Part shown: in pieces, positions 29,741-38,716 of the stretch
How the letters are laid out: each line of letters begins with the position of its first letter
Position numbering within the stretch: position 1 is the stretch's first letter
NCBI RefSeq assembly: GCF_030063365.1
Contig: NZ_JASISY010000017.1
Location: 1 to 64,000 of the forward strand
DNA length: 64,000 nt
Direction: 5' to 3'
From: Cryobacterium sp. PH29-G1
GTDB lineage: Bacteria; Actinomycetota; Actinomycetes; Actinomycetales; Microbacteriaceae
Notes under the pieces: generated by a model
Databases searched by the model: none
The model's input: the letters and a program-made list of their open reading frames with translations, nothing else
What the model was told of the DNA's origin: nothing
Position numbers and translations under genes: made by a program

Positions 29741-30465
29741 CCGCCAGCGATGTGCTGTTGCAGCTCGACGGGGTATCGATGCAGTACGGCCACGGCGAAA
29801 CCGCGATCACGGCCCTCGCCGGGGTGGACCTGTCGGTGAGCCGGGGCGAGCTCGTGGCGGTGATGGGGGCATCCGGTTCGGGAAAATCGACCTTGCTCAC
29901 CGTGGCGGGCGGGCTCACCCCGCCGACATCCGGTGAGGTCATCGTGGAGGGGCACTGGCTGAGCCAGCTCTCCGCACGCGAGCTGGCCACGCTGCGACGG
30001 CGCAGCCTCGGCTTCGTGTTTCAGGACTTCAATCTGATTCCCTCGTTGACGGCTCTGGAGAACGTCAGTCTGCCGCTCGAACTGGATGGGTGGTCGTCGA
30101 AAAAGGCCCATCATCCAGCTCGCGACGCCCTCGGCATCGTCGAACTGACCGACCGGGCCCAGCATTTTCCGTCCGACCTGTCGGGCGGGCAGCAGCAACG
30201 GGTGGCCATCGCCCGTGCCGTCGTCGGCGGCCGGTCGTTGATTCTGGCGGATGAGCCGACCGGCGCCCTCGATAGTATGACCGGCGAGCTCGTGCTGCGG
30301 ATGCTCCGTTCCCGGGTCGACGCGGGTGCCGGCGGCATCCTGGTCACGCACGATGCCCGGCATGCGGCGTGGGCGGACCGGATCGTCTTTCTGCGTGATG
30401 GGCGCATCGTGGATGAGTCGCAGCCATCCACCGTGTCAAGCCTGTTGAGCGGGCTGCCGGCATGA
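29737..30465 (+). CDS. ABC transporter ATP-binding protein (LolD/MacB type)
   Basis: 242 residues. Walker A GASGSGKST (44-52), Q-loop FVFQDFNLIPSLTALENVSLPLEL, signature LSGGQQQRVAIARA, Walker B LILADEPTGALD and H-loop LVTHDARHAAWADRI all match the MacB/LolD/FtsE-like class, which works with FtsX-fold permeases by mechanotransmission. Overlaps the regulator upstream and the permease downstream by four bases each, so the three proteins are made together. Confidence 0.95.
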   Translation: MTASDVLLQLDGVSMQYGHGETAITALAGVDLSVSRGELVAVMGASGSGKSTLLTVAGGLTPPTSGEVIVEGHWLSQLSARELATLRRRSLGFVFQDFNLIPSLTALENVSLPLELDGWSSKKAHHPARDALGIVELTDRAQHFPSDLSGGQQQRVAIARAVVGGRSLILADEPTGALDSMTGELVLRMLRSRVDAGAGGILVTHDARHAAWADRIVFLRDGRIVDESQPSTVSSLLSGLPA

Positions 30466-33332
30466 GCCGAGGCAGCGCGCCGGCCCCGGGCGACGAATCA
30501 AGCTCGCTCGCCGGCGCACGCTCGGGCAGCACCCGCGTAGCTTTTCGGATCGCCCGCCGCATGGCCGGGCAGTCCAAGGGCCGCAGCACGCTGATCGCGC
30601 TGCTCGTGGCGATTCCAGTGCTCGGGCTCGTGGGAATCACCACGGTGTCCGCGAGCGGTGACCCCACTCCCGCCGAACGTGCGGTGCTCGAACTCGGGTC
30701 GACCGAAGGCCGGGTGACAATCGTCGCGGCGCCCGACCCCAAGATGACCCAGGATCCGCTCAACGACTTATCCTGGGTGTACCGTGACGATGCCGTCAAT
30801 GTCCACGCCGCCCAGTCGATTGAGCCGATGCCGGTCGCCGCCGCATCTCTGTTCCCGGCCGACACCCGTCTGCTGCCGATTCGATCGACGGAGGTGGTCG
30901 CGGAGACGAAAGATGGACTCGGTTCTTTTACGGCGGTGCAGGGCCAATCGTGGGATCCCATGTTCAGCGGAAAATGGGACGTTACGGGAGGGTCGACGCC
31001 AAGCAACGACTCTGAGATCATGGTGACCGCCGCCGCTCTTGATCGCCTCGGGGCCCAGATCGGATCGCAGGCAACATTCACCGCGCCGGAACGCTCGCTC
31101 ACCATCGTCGGAACGATACACAGTGCGAACCTCGACGACACGGCCGTCGCGTTCTACGGGCCTTTCGGTTCGTTCGACAATGTGCTGCCGGATGACGACA
31201 GGTCGACGGCATGGTATCTGCCCGACACCCCGCTCACCTGGAGTCAGATCGAGGATCTCAACGCGCGCGGCGCGACAGTACTGTCCCGCACCGTTCTTCT
31301 CGATCCGCCGCCGGCGGGCAGCTTCAGCGTCGGCGGCGGGTCCTCGAGTCGACCCATCGACCTGTTCATCGTTCTGCTCGGCGGCTTCGCACTGTTCGAA
31401 GTGGCCCTGCTTGCCGGAGCCGCGTTCACCGTCGGCGCCCGCACGCAGCAGCGCACCCTTGCGACACTCGCCAGCGTCGGTGGCGATCGGCGGATGTTGT
31501 TTCGGGTTATGTCCTTCGGCGGGGTTATTCTCGGCGCGTTCGGCGCGGCCCTGGGGACCGTGCTTGGCCTCGGCGCGGCCTGGGCCTTCATCCAGTTCTC
31601 AGCAAACGGCAACGACAGCCGGTACCCGGGCTTCCATCTCGATGTGTTGTCACTCCTAACCATCGCGGCTTTCGCGATACTAGCCGGCTGGTGCGCAGCG
31701 GCGGTGCCGGCCCGGGCGGCCGGCCGCGTCGACGTGTTGGCAGCCCTGCGCGGCGCCCAGCGCCCGCCGAAGGTCTCTCGCCGACGCCCGATAACCGGGG
31801 CCATTTTGCTCATCCTGGGCGCCGTCATCGCCGTCACCGGCGGACTGGTCGAGCTCGCCGCCTATACGCCGGTTTACCATCAGGCGCTCAGCAACCTCGG
31901 CATTGGACTCATCGTTGCCGGCCCGGTGATCATGCAGATCGGCGCGGTCTTCATCGCGCCCCTGATTCTGCGTTGGGCCTCCCGGGTCGCCTCACAGTTC
32001 GGACCCGGCGCCAGGCTGGCAACCCGCGACGTGGCACGCAACCCCGGGCGCAGCGTTCCGGCCCTGGCCGCGATTATGAGCTGCGTCTTCGTGGCCACGT
32101 TCGCGATGAGCCTCGTCGCCACATTCCAACTGAATTCGACCAGGAACTACACGTTCGCAGCACCGCTCAACACCGCCTGGGTGAGCCTGAAAACCCGCAG
32201 CGTGGAGGCATCCACAGTGGTCGTGCCGGACAAGGGGCCCGAGGTTGCGGCTGCCTTGGAGAGCGCCTTCCCCGACGCGCAGGCGCGTCTGCTGAGCAGC
32301 GTCGAGATTCCCCCAATGGGCTTTGCGAATGACAGCGGAGAGACGGACCAGCAAGCGCCCGCCGCGAACCGCACTGACGGGCCGACTTTTGCGTACCCCC
32401 GCATCGACCCGGATACCGTGTGCCCGAGCGATGCGAGCAGGCGCGGCCAGAACCTGCAGGAAATGCCCACGGACATCCGCTGCCCGACCCCGTACTATCT
32501 CGACACGATGATGGGTGTCGGCGACCATATCTGGGTCGGCAGCCTCGATGACTTCGCCGCCATCCTCGGCGAGCCCGTGTCCGAGACGTCGAAGGCGACG
32601 CTTGCAGCCGGCGGTGCCGTGAGCACCTACCCGCAGTACCTCGTCGACGACACGGTGCAGATCGACTGGATCACCGAGCTGAACTCGTCGATCGAGCCGG
32701 CCCGCACCGTGACGCTCGATGGAAGCCTGCAGATGCCGGAGCATCCCCTGCCCTATGCCATCTTCATGCTCGATTCCACGGCCGACGCGTTGCATCTGGA
32801 CTACCGGCCATCGATGGTGGTCAGCAGCCTCGGCGCAGCCCCGAGTCAGGCGGAATTGGACCACGCGCGGGGCTCACTCGCTGCTGTATCGCAGGACATG
32901 CCCCTGAATGTCGAGTCAGGCCCGCAGGTCTTCGGCGCAACCTGGACCTGGGTGCTGCTCGCCCTCACCGCCATCATCTCCCTGGTCACGGCCGCGATCA
33001 CGATCGGACTGGCCCGCGCCGACGGGCACCGCGACAATGCGGTGCTCACTTCGCTCGGTGCATCGCCCCGGGTACGCCGGGCTTTCGGCTTCTGGCAGGC
33101 CGTGGTGATCGTGGGCCTCGGCAGCGTGATCGGAGTGGTGCTCGGCCTGGTGCCGTCGTTCGCACTCTCGCTCACCCGCGACACGTCGGGGTCTTCGTTG
33201 CTGCCCTTCACCCCGCCGGGGCTGCAGCTGGCGCTGATCGTGGTGGCCTTGCCGGCACTCGTCGCCGCCGGCGCCGCTCTCACCGCAGGCGGCACCCGAA
33301 CCCGCTTCAGTAATCGGGCCGCGTTCGACTGA
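30462..33332 (+). CDS. FtsX-like ABC transporter permease
   Basis: 956 residues with two FtsX-type blocks. One helix near 43-63 follows a cytoplasmic N-terminus; then an extracellular region of about 230 residues; then helices near 305-325, 345-375 and 395-415; further helices near 445-465, 480-505 and 530-550; a second extracellular region of about 270 residues containing two Cys in a CPSDASRR...RCPTPYY stretch that could form a disulfide; and three closing helices near 820-930. This is the layout of antimicrobial-peptide or antibiotic exporters and of lipid/envelope transporters. Substrate unknown. Confidence 0.9.
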   Translation: MSRGSAPAPGDESSSLAGARSGSTRVAFRIARRMAGQSKGRSTLIALLVAIPVLGLVGITTVSASGDPTPAERAVLELGSTEGRVTIVAAPDPKMTQDPLNDLSWVYRDDAVNVHAAQSIEPMPVAAASLFPADTRLLPIRSTEVVAETKDGLGSFTAVQGQSWDPMFSGKWDVTGGSTPSNDSEIMVTAAALDRLGAQIGSQATFTAPERSLTIVGTIHSANLDDTAVAFYGPFGSFDNVLPDDDRSTAWYLPDTPLTWSQIEDLNARGATVLSRTVLLDPPPAGSFSVGGGSSSRPIDLFIVLLGGFALFEVALLAGAAFTVGARTQQRTLATLASVGGDRRMLFRVMSFGGVILGAFGAALGTVLGLGAAWAFIQFSANGNDSRYPGFHLDVLSLLTIAAFAILAGWCAAAVPARAAGRVDVLAALRGAQRPPKVSRRRPITGAILLILGAVIAVTGGLVELAAYTPVYHQALSNLGIGLIVAGPVIMQIGAVFIAPLILRWASRVASQFGPGARLATRDVARNPGRSVPALAAIMSCVFVATFAMSLVATFQLNSTRNYTFAAPLNTAWVSLKTRSVEASTVVVPDKGPEVAAALESAFPDAQARLLSSVEIPPMGFANDSGETDQQAPAANRTDGPTFAYPRIDPDTVCPSDASRRGQNLQEMPTDIRCPTPYYLDTMMGVGDHIWVGSLDDFAAILGEPVSETSKATLAAGGAVSTYPQYLVDDTVQIDWITELNSSIEPARTVTLDGSLQMPEHPLPYAIFMLDSTADALHLDYRPSMVVSSLGAAPSQAELDHARGSLAAVSQDMPLNVESGPQVFGATWTWVLLALTAIISLVTAAITIGLARADGHRDNAVLTSLGASPRVRRAFGFWQAVVIVGLGSVIGVVLGLVPSFALSLTRDTSGSSLLPFTPPGLQLALIVVALPALVAAGAALTAGGTRTRFSNRAAFD

Positions 33333-33376
33333 TTCTGCCGGCACCGATGTATCGTTCCCTCTCGGGGCACTGAATT

Positions 33377-33421
33377 GCGAAGTTGGCGCGTGTTTGAACC
33401 AGTGCCAGCTTCGCAAACACG
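33377..33421. repeat. Two interleaved inverted repeats between permease and uvrB
   Basis: Arms A (33377-33387, gcgaagttggc) and A' (33404-33414, gccagcttcgc; one G-U pair) and arms B (33389-33396, cgtgtttg) and B' (33414-33421, caaacacg) occur in the order A-B-A'-B'. The two stems exclude each other or form a pseudoknot-like fold. Lies between converging genes and may act in termination. Confidence 0.6.
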
Positions 33422-33466
33422 TGCCGCGCGGGACCGTGCGGCAAGAGGAGGAGCGGGGAGGCGCGG

Positions 33467-35530
33467 TTACTGCAGGTGGCCGGCCTTCTCCATCTGACGC
33501 AGTTCACGCTTGAGCTCGGAGAGCTCATCTCGCAGGCGGGCGGCGAGCTCGAACTTGAGCTCACCGGCAGCCTCGAGCATCTGCGAGTTGAGGTCGGCGA
33601 TGATGGACTCGAGGTCGTTAGCACCGTTCGCGGCCAGGCCGACCCGACGGTTGGGCGTCGAGCCTTTGCGGCGGGCGTCACGGCCGGCGAGCAGTTCGGC
33701 GGTGTCGGCCTCCTCGCGGGCGAGCGCCTCCGTAATGTCACCGATCCGTTTGCGCAACGGCGTCGGGTCGATGCCGTGCAGGGTATTGTAGGCGACCTGC
33801 TTCTCCCGGCGCCGATCAGTCTCGTCAATGGCTTTCTCCATCGAGGCGGTGAGCCGGTCGGCATACATGTGCACCTCACCGGACACGTTGCGGGCGGCAC
33901 GACCGATGGTCTGAATAAGCGATGTGGCGGAACGCAAAAACCCTTCTTTGTCGGCGTCAAGGATGGCGACCAGGGACACCTCGGGCAGGTCGAGTCCTTC
34001 ACGCAGCAGGTTGATGCCGACGAGCACGTCGTAAATGCCCGCGCGCAGTTCGGTGAGCAGTTCCACCCGGCGCAGGGTGTCGACGTCGGAGTGCAGGTAG
34101 CGCACCCGCACCCCGGCCTCGGTGAGAAAATCGGTGAGGTTCTCGGCCATTTTCTTGGTGAGCGTCGTGACCAGCACACGTTCGTTGCGTTCGGTGCGCT
34201 TCTTGATTTCTTCAAGCAGGTCATCGATCTGCCCCGCGCTCGGCTTGACGATGATCTGCGGGTCGATCAGGCCGGTCGGGCGAATAATCTGCTCGACGAT
34301 GCCATCGGCGATGCCCATCTCGTACTTACCCGGAGTGGCTGACAGATACACGGTCTGACCGACCCGGTTTTTGAACTCGTTGAATTTGAGCGGCCGGTTG
34401 TCGAGGGCGCTCGGCAACCGAAAACCGTGGTCGACGAGGGTGCGTTTGCGCGAGGAGTCGCCCTCGTACATGGCACCGATCTGCGGCACGGTCACGTGGG
34501 ACTCGTCGATGACCATGAGAAAATCGTCGGGAAAGTAGTCCAGCAGGCAGTGCGGAGCCTCACCGGGTTCGCGGGCGTCGATGTGGCGCGAGTAGTTCTC
34601 GATGCCGGAGCAGAACCCGATTTGCTCCATCATCTCGAGGTCGAAGGTGGTGCGCATGCGCAGCCGTTGGGCTTCGAGCAGCTTGCCCTCACGCTCAAGT
34701 ACCGCCAGACGATCGGCGAGTTCAATCTCGATGGTGCCGATCGCGCGGCGCATGACGTCGTCGCTAGCCACATAGTGCGAGCCGGGAAAGACCGACACGG
34801 AGTCCAGCTTTTTGACGATGTCGCCCGTGAGCGGATGCAGCGAATACAGCCCTTCGATCTCGTCACCAAACATTTCGATGCGGATGGCGAGCTCTTCGTA
34901 CATGGGGATGATCTCGATGGTGTCGCCGCGCACCCGGAAGTTTCCACGCGAGAAGTCGACGTCGTTGCGCTTGTACTGCATGGCCACGAATTTACGTACG
35001 AGCCAGTCCCGGCTCACCTTTTGCCCGATTTGCAGCGCGATCATGGCCTCCATGTACCCCTCGGGGGTGCCGAGGCCATAGATGCACGACACCGTCGATA
35101 CCACGATGACGTCGCGGCGGCTGAGCAGCGAGTTTGTGGTGGAGTGCCGCAGTCGTTCGACCTCCTCATTAATCGAAGAGTCCTTCTCGATAAAGGTGTC
35201 GGTCTGCGGAACGTACGCCTCAGGCTGGTAGTAGTCGTAGTACGAGACAAAGTACTCGACCGCGTTGTTCGGCATGAGTTCGCGAAATTCATTGACCAGT
35301 TGGGCCGCGAGGGTTTTATTGTGCGCCAGCACGAGCGTCGGGCGTTGGACCTGCTCGATCAGCCAGGCGGTCGTGGCTGACTTCCCGGTACCAGTGGCCC
35401 CGAGCAGCACGATGTCGGTCTCGCCGGCGTTGAGGCGTGCAGTCAAGTCGGCGATCGCGGCGGGCTGGTCACCGCTCGGCGTGTACTCACTGACCACTTC
35501 AAACGGGTTCACAGAGCGCGTGGGTTCCAT
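33467..35530 (-). CDS. uvrB: Excinuclease ABC subunit UvrB
   Basis: 687 residues. Helicase-fold subunit that verifies damage and loads UvrC. Walker A GATGTGKS (44-51), the beta-hairpin region [17 protein letters not shown] (about 97-113), the Walker-B-like VIDESH, and helicase motifs V-VI ([19 protein letters not shown]) are all seen; the C-terminal UVR helix ([18 protein letters not shown]) binds UvrC. Downstream of coaE by 63 bp on the same strand. No LexA box visible in that gap. Confidence 0.98.
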   Translation of the reverse strand: MEPTRSVNPFEVVSEYTPSGDQPAAIADLTARLNAGETDIVLLGATGTGKSATTAWLIEQVQRPTLVLAHNKTLAAQLVNEFRELMPNNAVEYFVSYYDYYQPEAYVPQTDTFIEKDSSINEEVERLRHSTTNSLLSRRDVIVVSTVSCIYGLGTPEGYMEAMIALQIGQKVSRDWLVRKFVAMQYKRNDVDFSRGNFRVRGDTIEIIPMYEELAIRIEMFGDEIEGLYSLHPLTGDIVKKLDSVSVFPGSHYVASDDVMRRAIGTIEIELADRLAVLEREGKLLEAQRLRMRTTFDLEMMEQIGFCSGIENYSRHIDAREPGEAPHCLLDYFPDDFLMVIDESHVTVPQIGAMYEGDSSRKRTLVDHGFRLPSALDNRPLKFNEFKNRVGQTVYLSATPGKYEMGIADGIVEQIIRPTGLIDPQIIVKPSAGQIDDLLEEIKKRTERNERVLVTTLTKKMAENLTDFLTEAGVRVRYLHSDVDTLRRVELLTELRAGIYDVLVGINLLREGLDLPEVSLVAILDADKEGFLRSATSLIQTIGRAARNVSGEVHMYADRLTASMEKAIDETDRRREKQVAYNTLHGIDPTPLRKRIGDITEALAREEADTAELLAGRDARRKGSTPNRRVGLAANGANDLESIIADLNSQMLEAAGELKFELAARLRDELSELKRELRQMEKAGHLQ

Positions 35531-35593
35531 ACGTCCATTCTACAAAGGGGGTCTGACACTCAGCGCTGCAGTGCTGCGGGTGGATGCCGCGGT

Positions 35594-36217
35594 TCAGGCG
35601 TTCTTTCGGCTTTCGGCCGTGCGCGCCCGCTCCCAGAGCGCATCGACCTGGGCCAGCGTCGCGTCGAGCGTACCGCTGTTGTCGATCACCACGTCAGCGA
35701 GGGCGAGGCGCTCAGAATCGCTCGCCTGTGCGGAGATACGGTGCGTCGCTTCTTCCAGCGTGAGGCCACGCAACTCAACCATGCGCTGGATGCGGGTGTC
35801 GGCATCCGCTTGCACCACAACGATCAGATCAAAGGTCACCAGTCCGCCGGCGATCGCCTCCGCCAGCAACGGAACATCGTATACAACGATGGCGTGCGGG
35901 TCGGCGGCTGCCGCGGCCGCAACCCGAGCGCGGGTCAGTTGCCGCACCGCCGGATGCGTGATGGCGTTCAACAGTTGTCGGCTGGCCGGGTCGGTGAAGA
36001 TGATGGCGCCCAGCGCCGGCCGATTAAGGCTGCCATCGGCCAGGAGAATGTCGTCACCGAATTCGTTGACTATCGCCGCCAGAGCCGGTGTGCCGGGTTC
36101 GACTACTTCCCGGGCCAGCTGGTCAGCATCGATGCCCACGGCACCCCAGGAGGCCAAACGCTTCGCCACGGTGCTCTTACCGGATGCGATCCCGCCGGTC
36201 AGCCCAATCAAATACAT
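35594..36217 (-). CDS. coaE: Dephospho-CoA kinase
   Basis: 207 residues. Last step of coenzyme A synthesis, phosphorylating the 3'-hydroxyl of the ribose. P-loop GLTGGIASGKST (5-16), the DAD motif (about 30-32) and the VVYDVPLLAE segment (about 109-118) identify the family. No second domain is fused, unlike the longer mycobacterial CoaE. Same strand as the hybrid kinase (71 bp upstream) and uvrB. Confidence 0.95.
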   Translation of the reverse strand: MYLIGLTGGIASGKSTVAKRLASWGAVGIDADQLAREVVEPGTPALAAIVNEFGDDILLADGSLNRPALGAIIFTDPASRQLLNAITHPAVRQLTRARVAAAAAADPHAIVVYDVPLLAEAIAGGLVTFDLIVVVQADADTRIQRMVELRGLTLEEATHRISAQASDSERLALADVVIDNSGTLDATLAQVDALWERARTAESRKNA

Positions 36218-36288
36218 TCCGCCATGCTATCGGGTGGTCTCCCGACGTGTGTGTCGCCGCCGACGGTGCGATAGTCGGCCGGGGAAAG

Positions 36289-38421
36289 TCACCCGAGAGC
36301 ACGCCTAATTTCAGCCAAAAGTGCTTCGCGATTGAAATCCGGCCGAGTCATCGCCACAACCGGTTGGCCGGGGTCGCTGTCGATGGTGTTCTGTTCCTCG
36401 TCGGTGATCTGGCCGGCCGATAAGAGGACCACGGGAATGCATTGGGTACTGACGTGTTGTTGCAGGGCGCGAATAGTCGTGAAACCGCCCAGCTGCTCCA
36501 TCATCAAATTGATCAGAATCAGGTCCGGCGTCAGCTTCAGCGCATCGGTCACGGCATCGGCTCCGGTGGCGGATGACTCGATGCGATAGGCCGGTTGTTC
36601 CAAATACGACGTGACCTCATCCACGGTTTCCCGGTCTTCGTCGACGATGAGGATGCAGCGTGTGTGCGATCGGTCGGGGTTCATCCCGAGCAGGGTGAGC
36701 GATTTGTGCAGTTCCGTGCGCTGCAACGGTTTCTCCAACACGGCCGCAGCGCCGCGATTCAGCGCCAGACTGACGTCAGCCAGGCCCGCAATGACCACGA
36801 CGGGGATGGCCGCCAGAGCGGGGGTCTCGTGCAGCTGGAGCAGAAATTTCCAGCCGTTCATTCCGGGAAGCTGCACGTCGAGAGTGATCAAGCGAAGTGG
36901 TACGCGGCGCGCGAGTTCGAGCGCTTCCTCGCCGCTGCCCGCCACGAGCACGTGAAATCCCTCCGCCTCCAAAAGCAGCCGAACGAGCTTCGCGGCTTTC
37001 GGGTCGTCTTCAACAACGAGCGCCGTTGACGTGCCGCTTGGAACCGAGAGACCCGCGACGCCGACGGCGAGACCCTGAAGATCGGGAGGCTTAGGAGACT
37101 CCGTTGGGCCTGCTTGCGGGGTACCGGTCTCTGACAGAGCCGACTGGTTGTTCACCGTGGCCGTTGTGCGCACCGGTGCCGCGGGGAGGTCCCGACGTGG
37201 CAGCCAGACCGCAAAGGTTGCCCCCTCACCCGGCGCAGCCGCCACGCCGACAGTTCCGTCGTGAAGCCCGGCCAGCAGCCTGACCATGGTCAATCCCACG
37301 CCATGACCGTCTGACTCCCAATCGGAATCGATTTCATCGTGTCGGAGGGGAAGAAATACCGTGGGCAGATCGTTCTCTGCGATGCCCACTCCGGAATCCG
37401 CTACGTAAATCTCCAGAAATTCGGTGTAGCGGGATGAGGGGAGTGGCATCGACCAGTGCGGACGGTGTCCGTTGAATTCGCCGACGGCATTCCGAGGCAC
37501 GGTGCGCGCCTGCACGGTGACGGTCCCGCCCGTGCTGGCGACGATGGCATTGTTCAACAGAACTCCGAGGATCTGCGCCGTGTATGTAACGTCGAGAGGA
37601 AAAGCGCCCACATCGGTAGCGCCGTCCACGACGACCGAAACTGCCGGGTCGCCCGTGTTCTCGACGAGGGCGACGTTGGCGAGCAGCAAGCTGTGCACGT
37701 CGACGGCCTCGTAGCTGAACTCGACGGTGCCGGTCTCCACCGTCGATACCCTGATGAGCTCCGTGAGCAACGCCAACAGTCGGTCGCTCTCCGTGCAGAT
37801 TCCGTCAATGCGCTGCCGCTGCGCTTCGTTCAACGCTCCATCAGCACCGTGCTGCAATGCCCGGGACGAGGAGATCATGGATTCGAACGGCGTCAGCACG
37901 TGCCGCTGCGCACGCGCAAGAAACTCGGCGCGTGCAATGTTGGCCTTCTCCATCCGGAAAGTCTTTTCGAGCAGGGCACGCTCCAGCCTCTTGTGTTCTG
38001 TGACGTCTCGGCCGGCTGCAAAAACACCGTGAACGTTGCGCTCACGGTCCCGCAGGATAGCGGCGTTGTAGGAGACAACGGTTTCGCTCCCGTCGAAAGC
38101 GCGCACGGTCAGCTCATAGTCCTTGATCCGTTCCTCGTTGAGGACCCGAGCGATCGCGGTGTCGGCGCGGGTCGGATCCGTGAAGAGATTACGGGAGGGA
38201 GCACCGATGAGCTCATCTCGGGTGCGGCCGGTGAGTACAACCATCTGCTGGTTGACGTCAGTAATGACGCCCTGCGTGTCGGTCGTCATCAAGGCATCGA
38301 TATTGGACTCGATCAGCGATCGGGTGTAGAACTGCTGGTCATGGAGGCGTTCGTTGAGCATTTCGACGCTCAGGGACGAGGCGGTGGTGTCAGAGCCATC
38401 CGAGGGGTGGAAACTGTTCAT
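36289..38421 (-). CDS. Hybrid sensor histidine kinase with PAS and two receiver domains
   Basis: 710 residues from ATG at 38421 (GGAG seven bases ahead; the frame is open to 38517). No membrane helix, so a cytosolic sensor. Order: PAS domain about 26-143 ending in GRDVTEH; dimerisation helix with phospho-acceptor H174 in RHVLTPFE; ATPase with N-box LLNNAIVAS (about 288-296), G1 VADSGVGI (about 340-347) and GHGVGLTMV; Ala/Pro linker; receiver 1 with acceptor D515 in LITLDVQLPGMNG and K564; receiver 2 about 588-708, in which the acceptor Asp is replaced by N638 (LILINLMME) and the Lys by Arg (TRPDF). Placed between coaE and rpsA; output unknown. Confidence 0.9.
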   Translation of the reverse strand: MNSFHPSDGSDTTASSLSVEMLNERLHDQQFYTRSLIESNIDALMTTDTQGVITDVNQQMVVLTGRTRDELIGAPSRNLFTDPTRADTAIARVLNEERIKDYELTVRAFDGSETVVSYNAAILRDRERNVHGVFAAGRDVTEHKRLERALLEKTFRMEKANIARAEFLARAQRHVLTPFESMISSSRALQHGADGALNEAQRQRIDGICTESDRLLALLTELIRVSTVETGTVEFSYEAVDVHSLLLANVALVENTGDPAVSVVVDGATDVGAFPLDVTYTAQILGVLLNNAIVASTGGTVTVQARTVPRNAVGEFNGHRPHWSMPLPSSRYTEFLEIYVADSGVGIAENDLPTVFLPLRHDEIDSDWESDGHGVGLTMVRLLAGLHDGTVGVAAAPGEGATFAVWLPRRDLPAAPVRTTATVNNQSALSETGTPQAGPTESPKPPDLQGLAVGVAGLSVPSGTSTALVVEDDPKAAKLVRLLLEAEGFHVLVAGSGEEALELARRVPLRLITLDVQLPGMNGWKFLLQLHETPALAAIPVVVIAGLADVSLALNRGAAAVLEKPLQRTELHKSLTLLGMNPDRSHTRCILIVDEDRETVDEVTSYLEQPAYRIESSATGADAVTDALKLTPDLILINLMMEQLGGFTTIRALQQHVSTQCIPVVLLSAGQITDEEQNTIDSDPGQPVVAMTRPDFNREALLAEIRRALG

Positions 38422-38507
38422 GAAATTCTCCGATGGGGCCGTGATGCAAGCAACAGTGGTTCGAGCTTGAATTCCAACCAGCTTCGGGTGCATCGGTGGA
38501 AAACTCC

Positions 38508-38567
38508 GTGACGTCACCGGTCGAAAGAAATCAAACCGGGAGCACTAAGAGAATTAATCCTCAGGAT
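38508..38567 (-). promoter_or_regulatory. Palindromes upstream of the hybrid kinase gene
   Basis: GTGACGTCAC at 38508-38517 is a perfect 10-bp palindrome, and ATCCT-C-AGGAT at 38557-38567 is an inverted repeat in an AT-rich patch. They lie 87-146 bp ahead of the kinase ATG and may be operators. No convincing promoter pair was recognised. Confidence 0.3.
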
Positions 38568-38630
38568 CAGGTATAGCACGAACGAGCGCCAGGGCCAGCC
38601 CTCGGACCTGACGAGAAGCAGATATACAAA

Positions 38631-38660
38631 ACGGGCCGCATCCAAAAGGATGCGGCCCGT
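38631..38660 (-). terminator. Terminator of rpsA
   Basis: Perfect 13-bp stem acgggccgcatcc/ggatgcggcccgt with an AAAA loop, followed on the minus strand by TTTGTATAT. A second smaller hairpin (ggcgtcg/cgacgcc, 38666-38684) lies between it and the rpsA stop. Confidence 0.85.
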
Positions 38661-38689
38661 CGTTCGGCGTCGTACTGCGACGCCGTCAT

Positions 38690-38716
38690 GCTGTGGTGCT
38701 GTGGTGCTGTGGTGCT
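38690..38716. repeat. 8-bp tandem repeat at the rpsA stop codon
   Basis: Three perfect copies of gctgtggt (38690-38713) plus three more bases (gct). The last two bases of the array are part of the rpsA stop codon (38715-38717). Confidence 0.9.

Noticed and set aside
33377-33421. Classical H-type pseudoknot
   Set aside because: The second stem begins with no connecting loop across an 11-bp first stem, which is sterically unlikely; reported as alternative folds instead.
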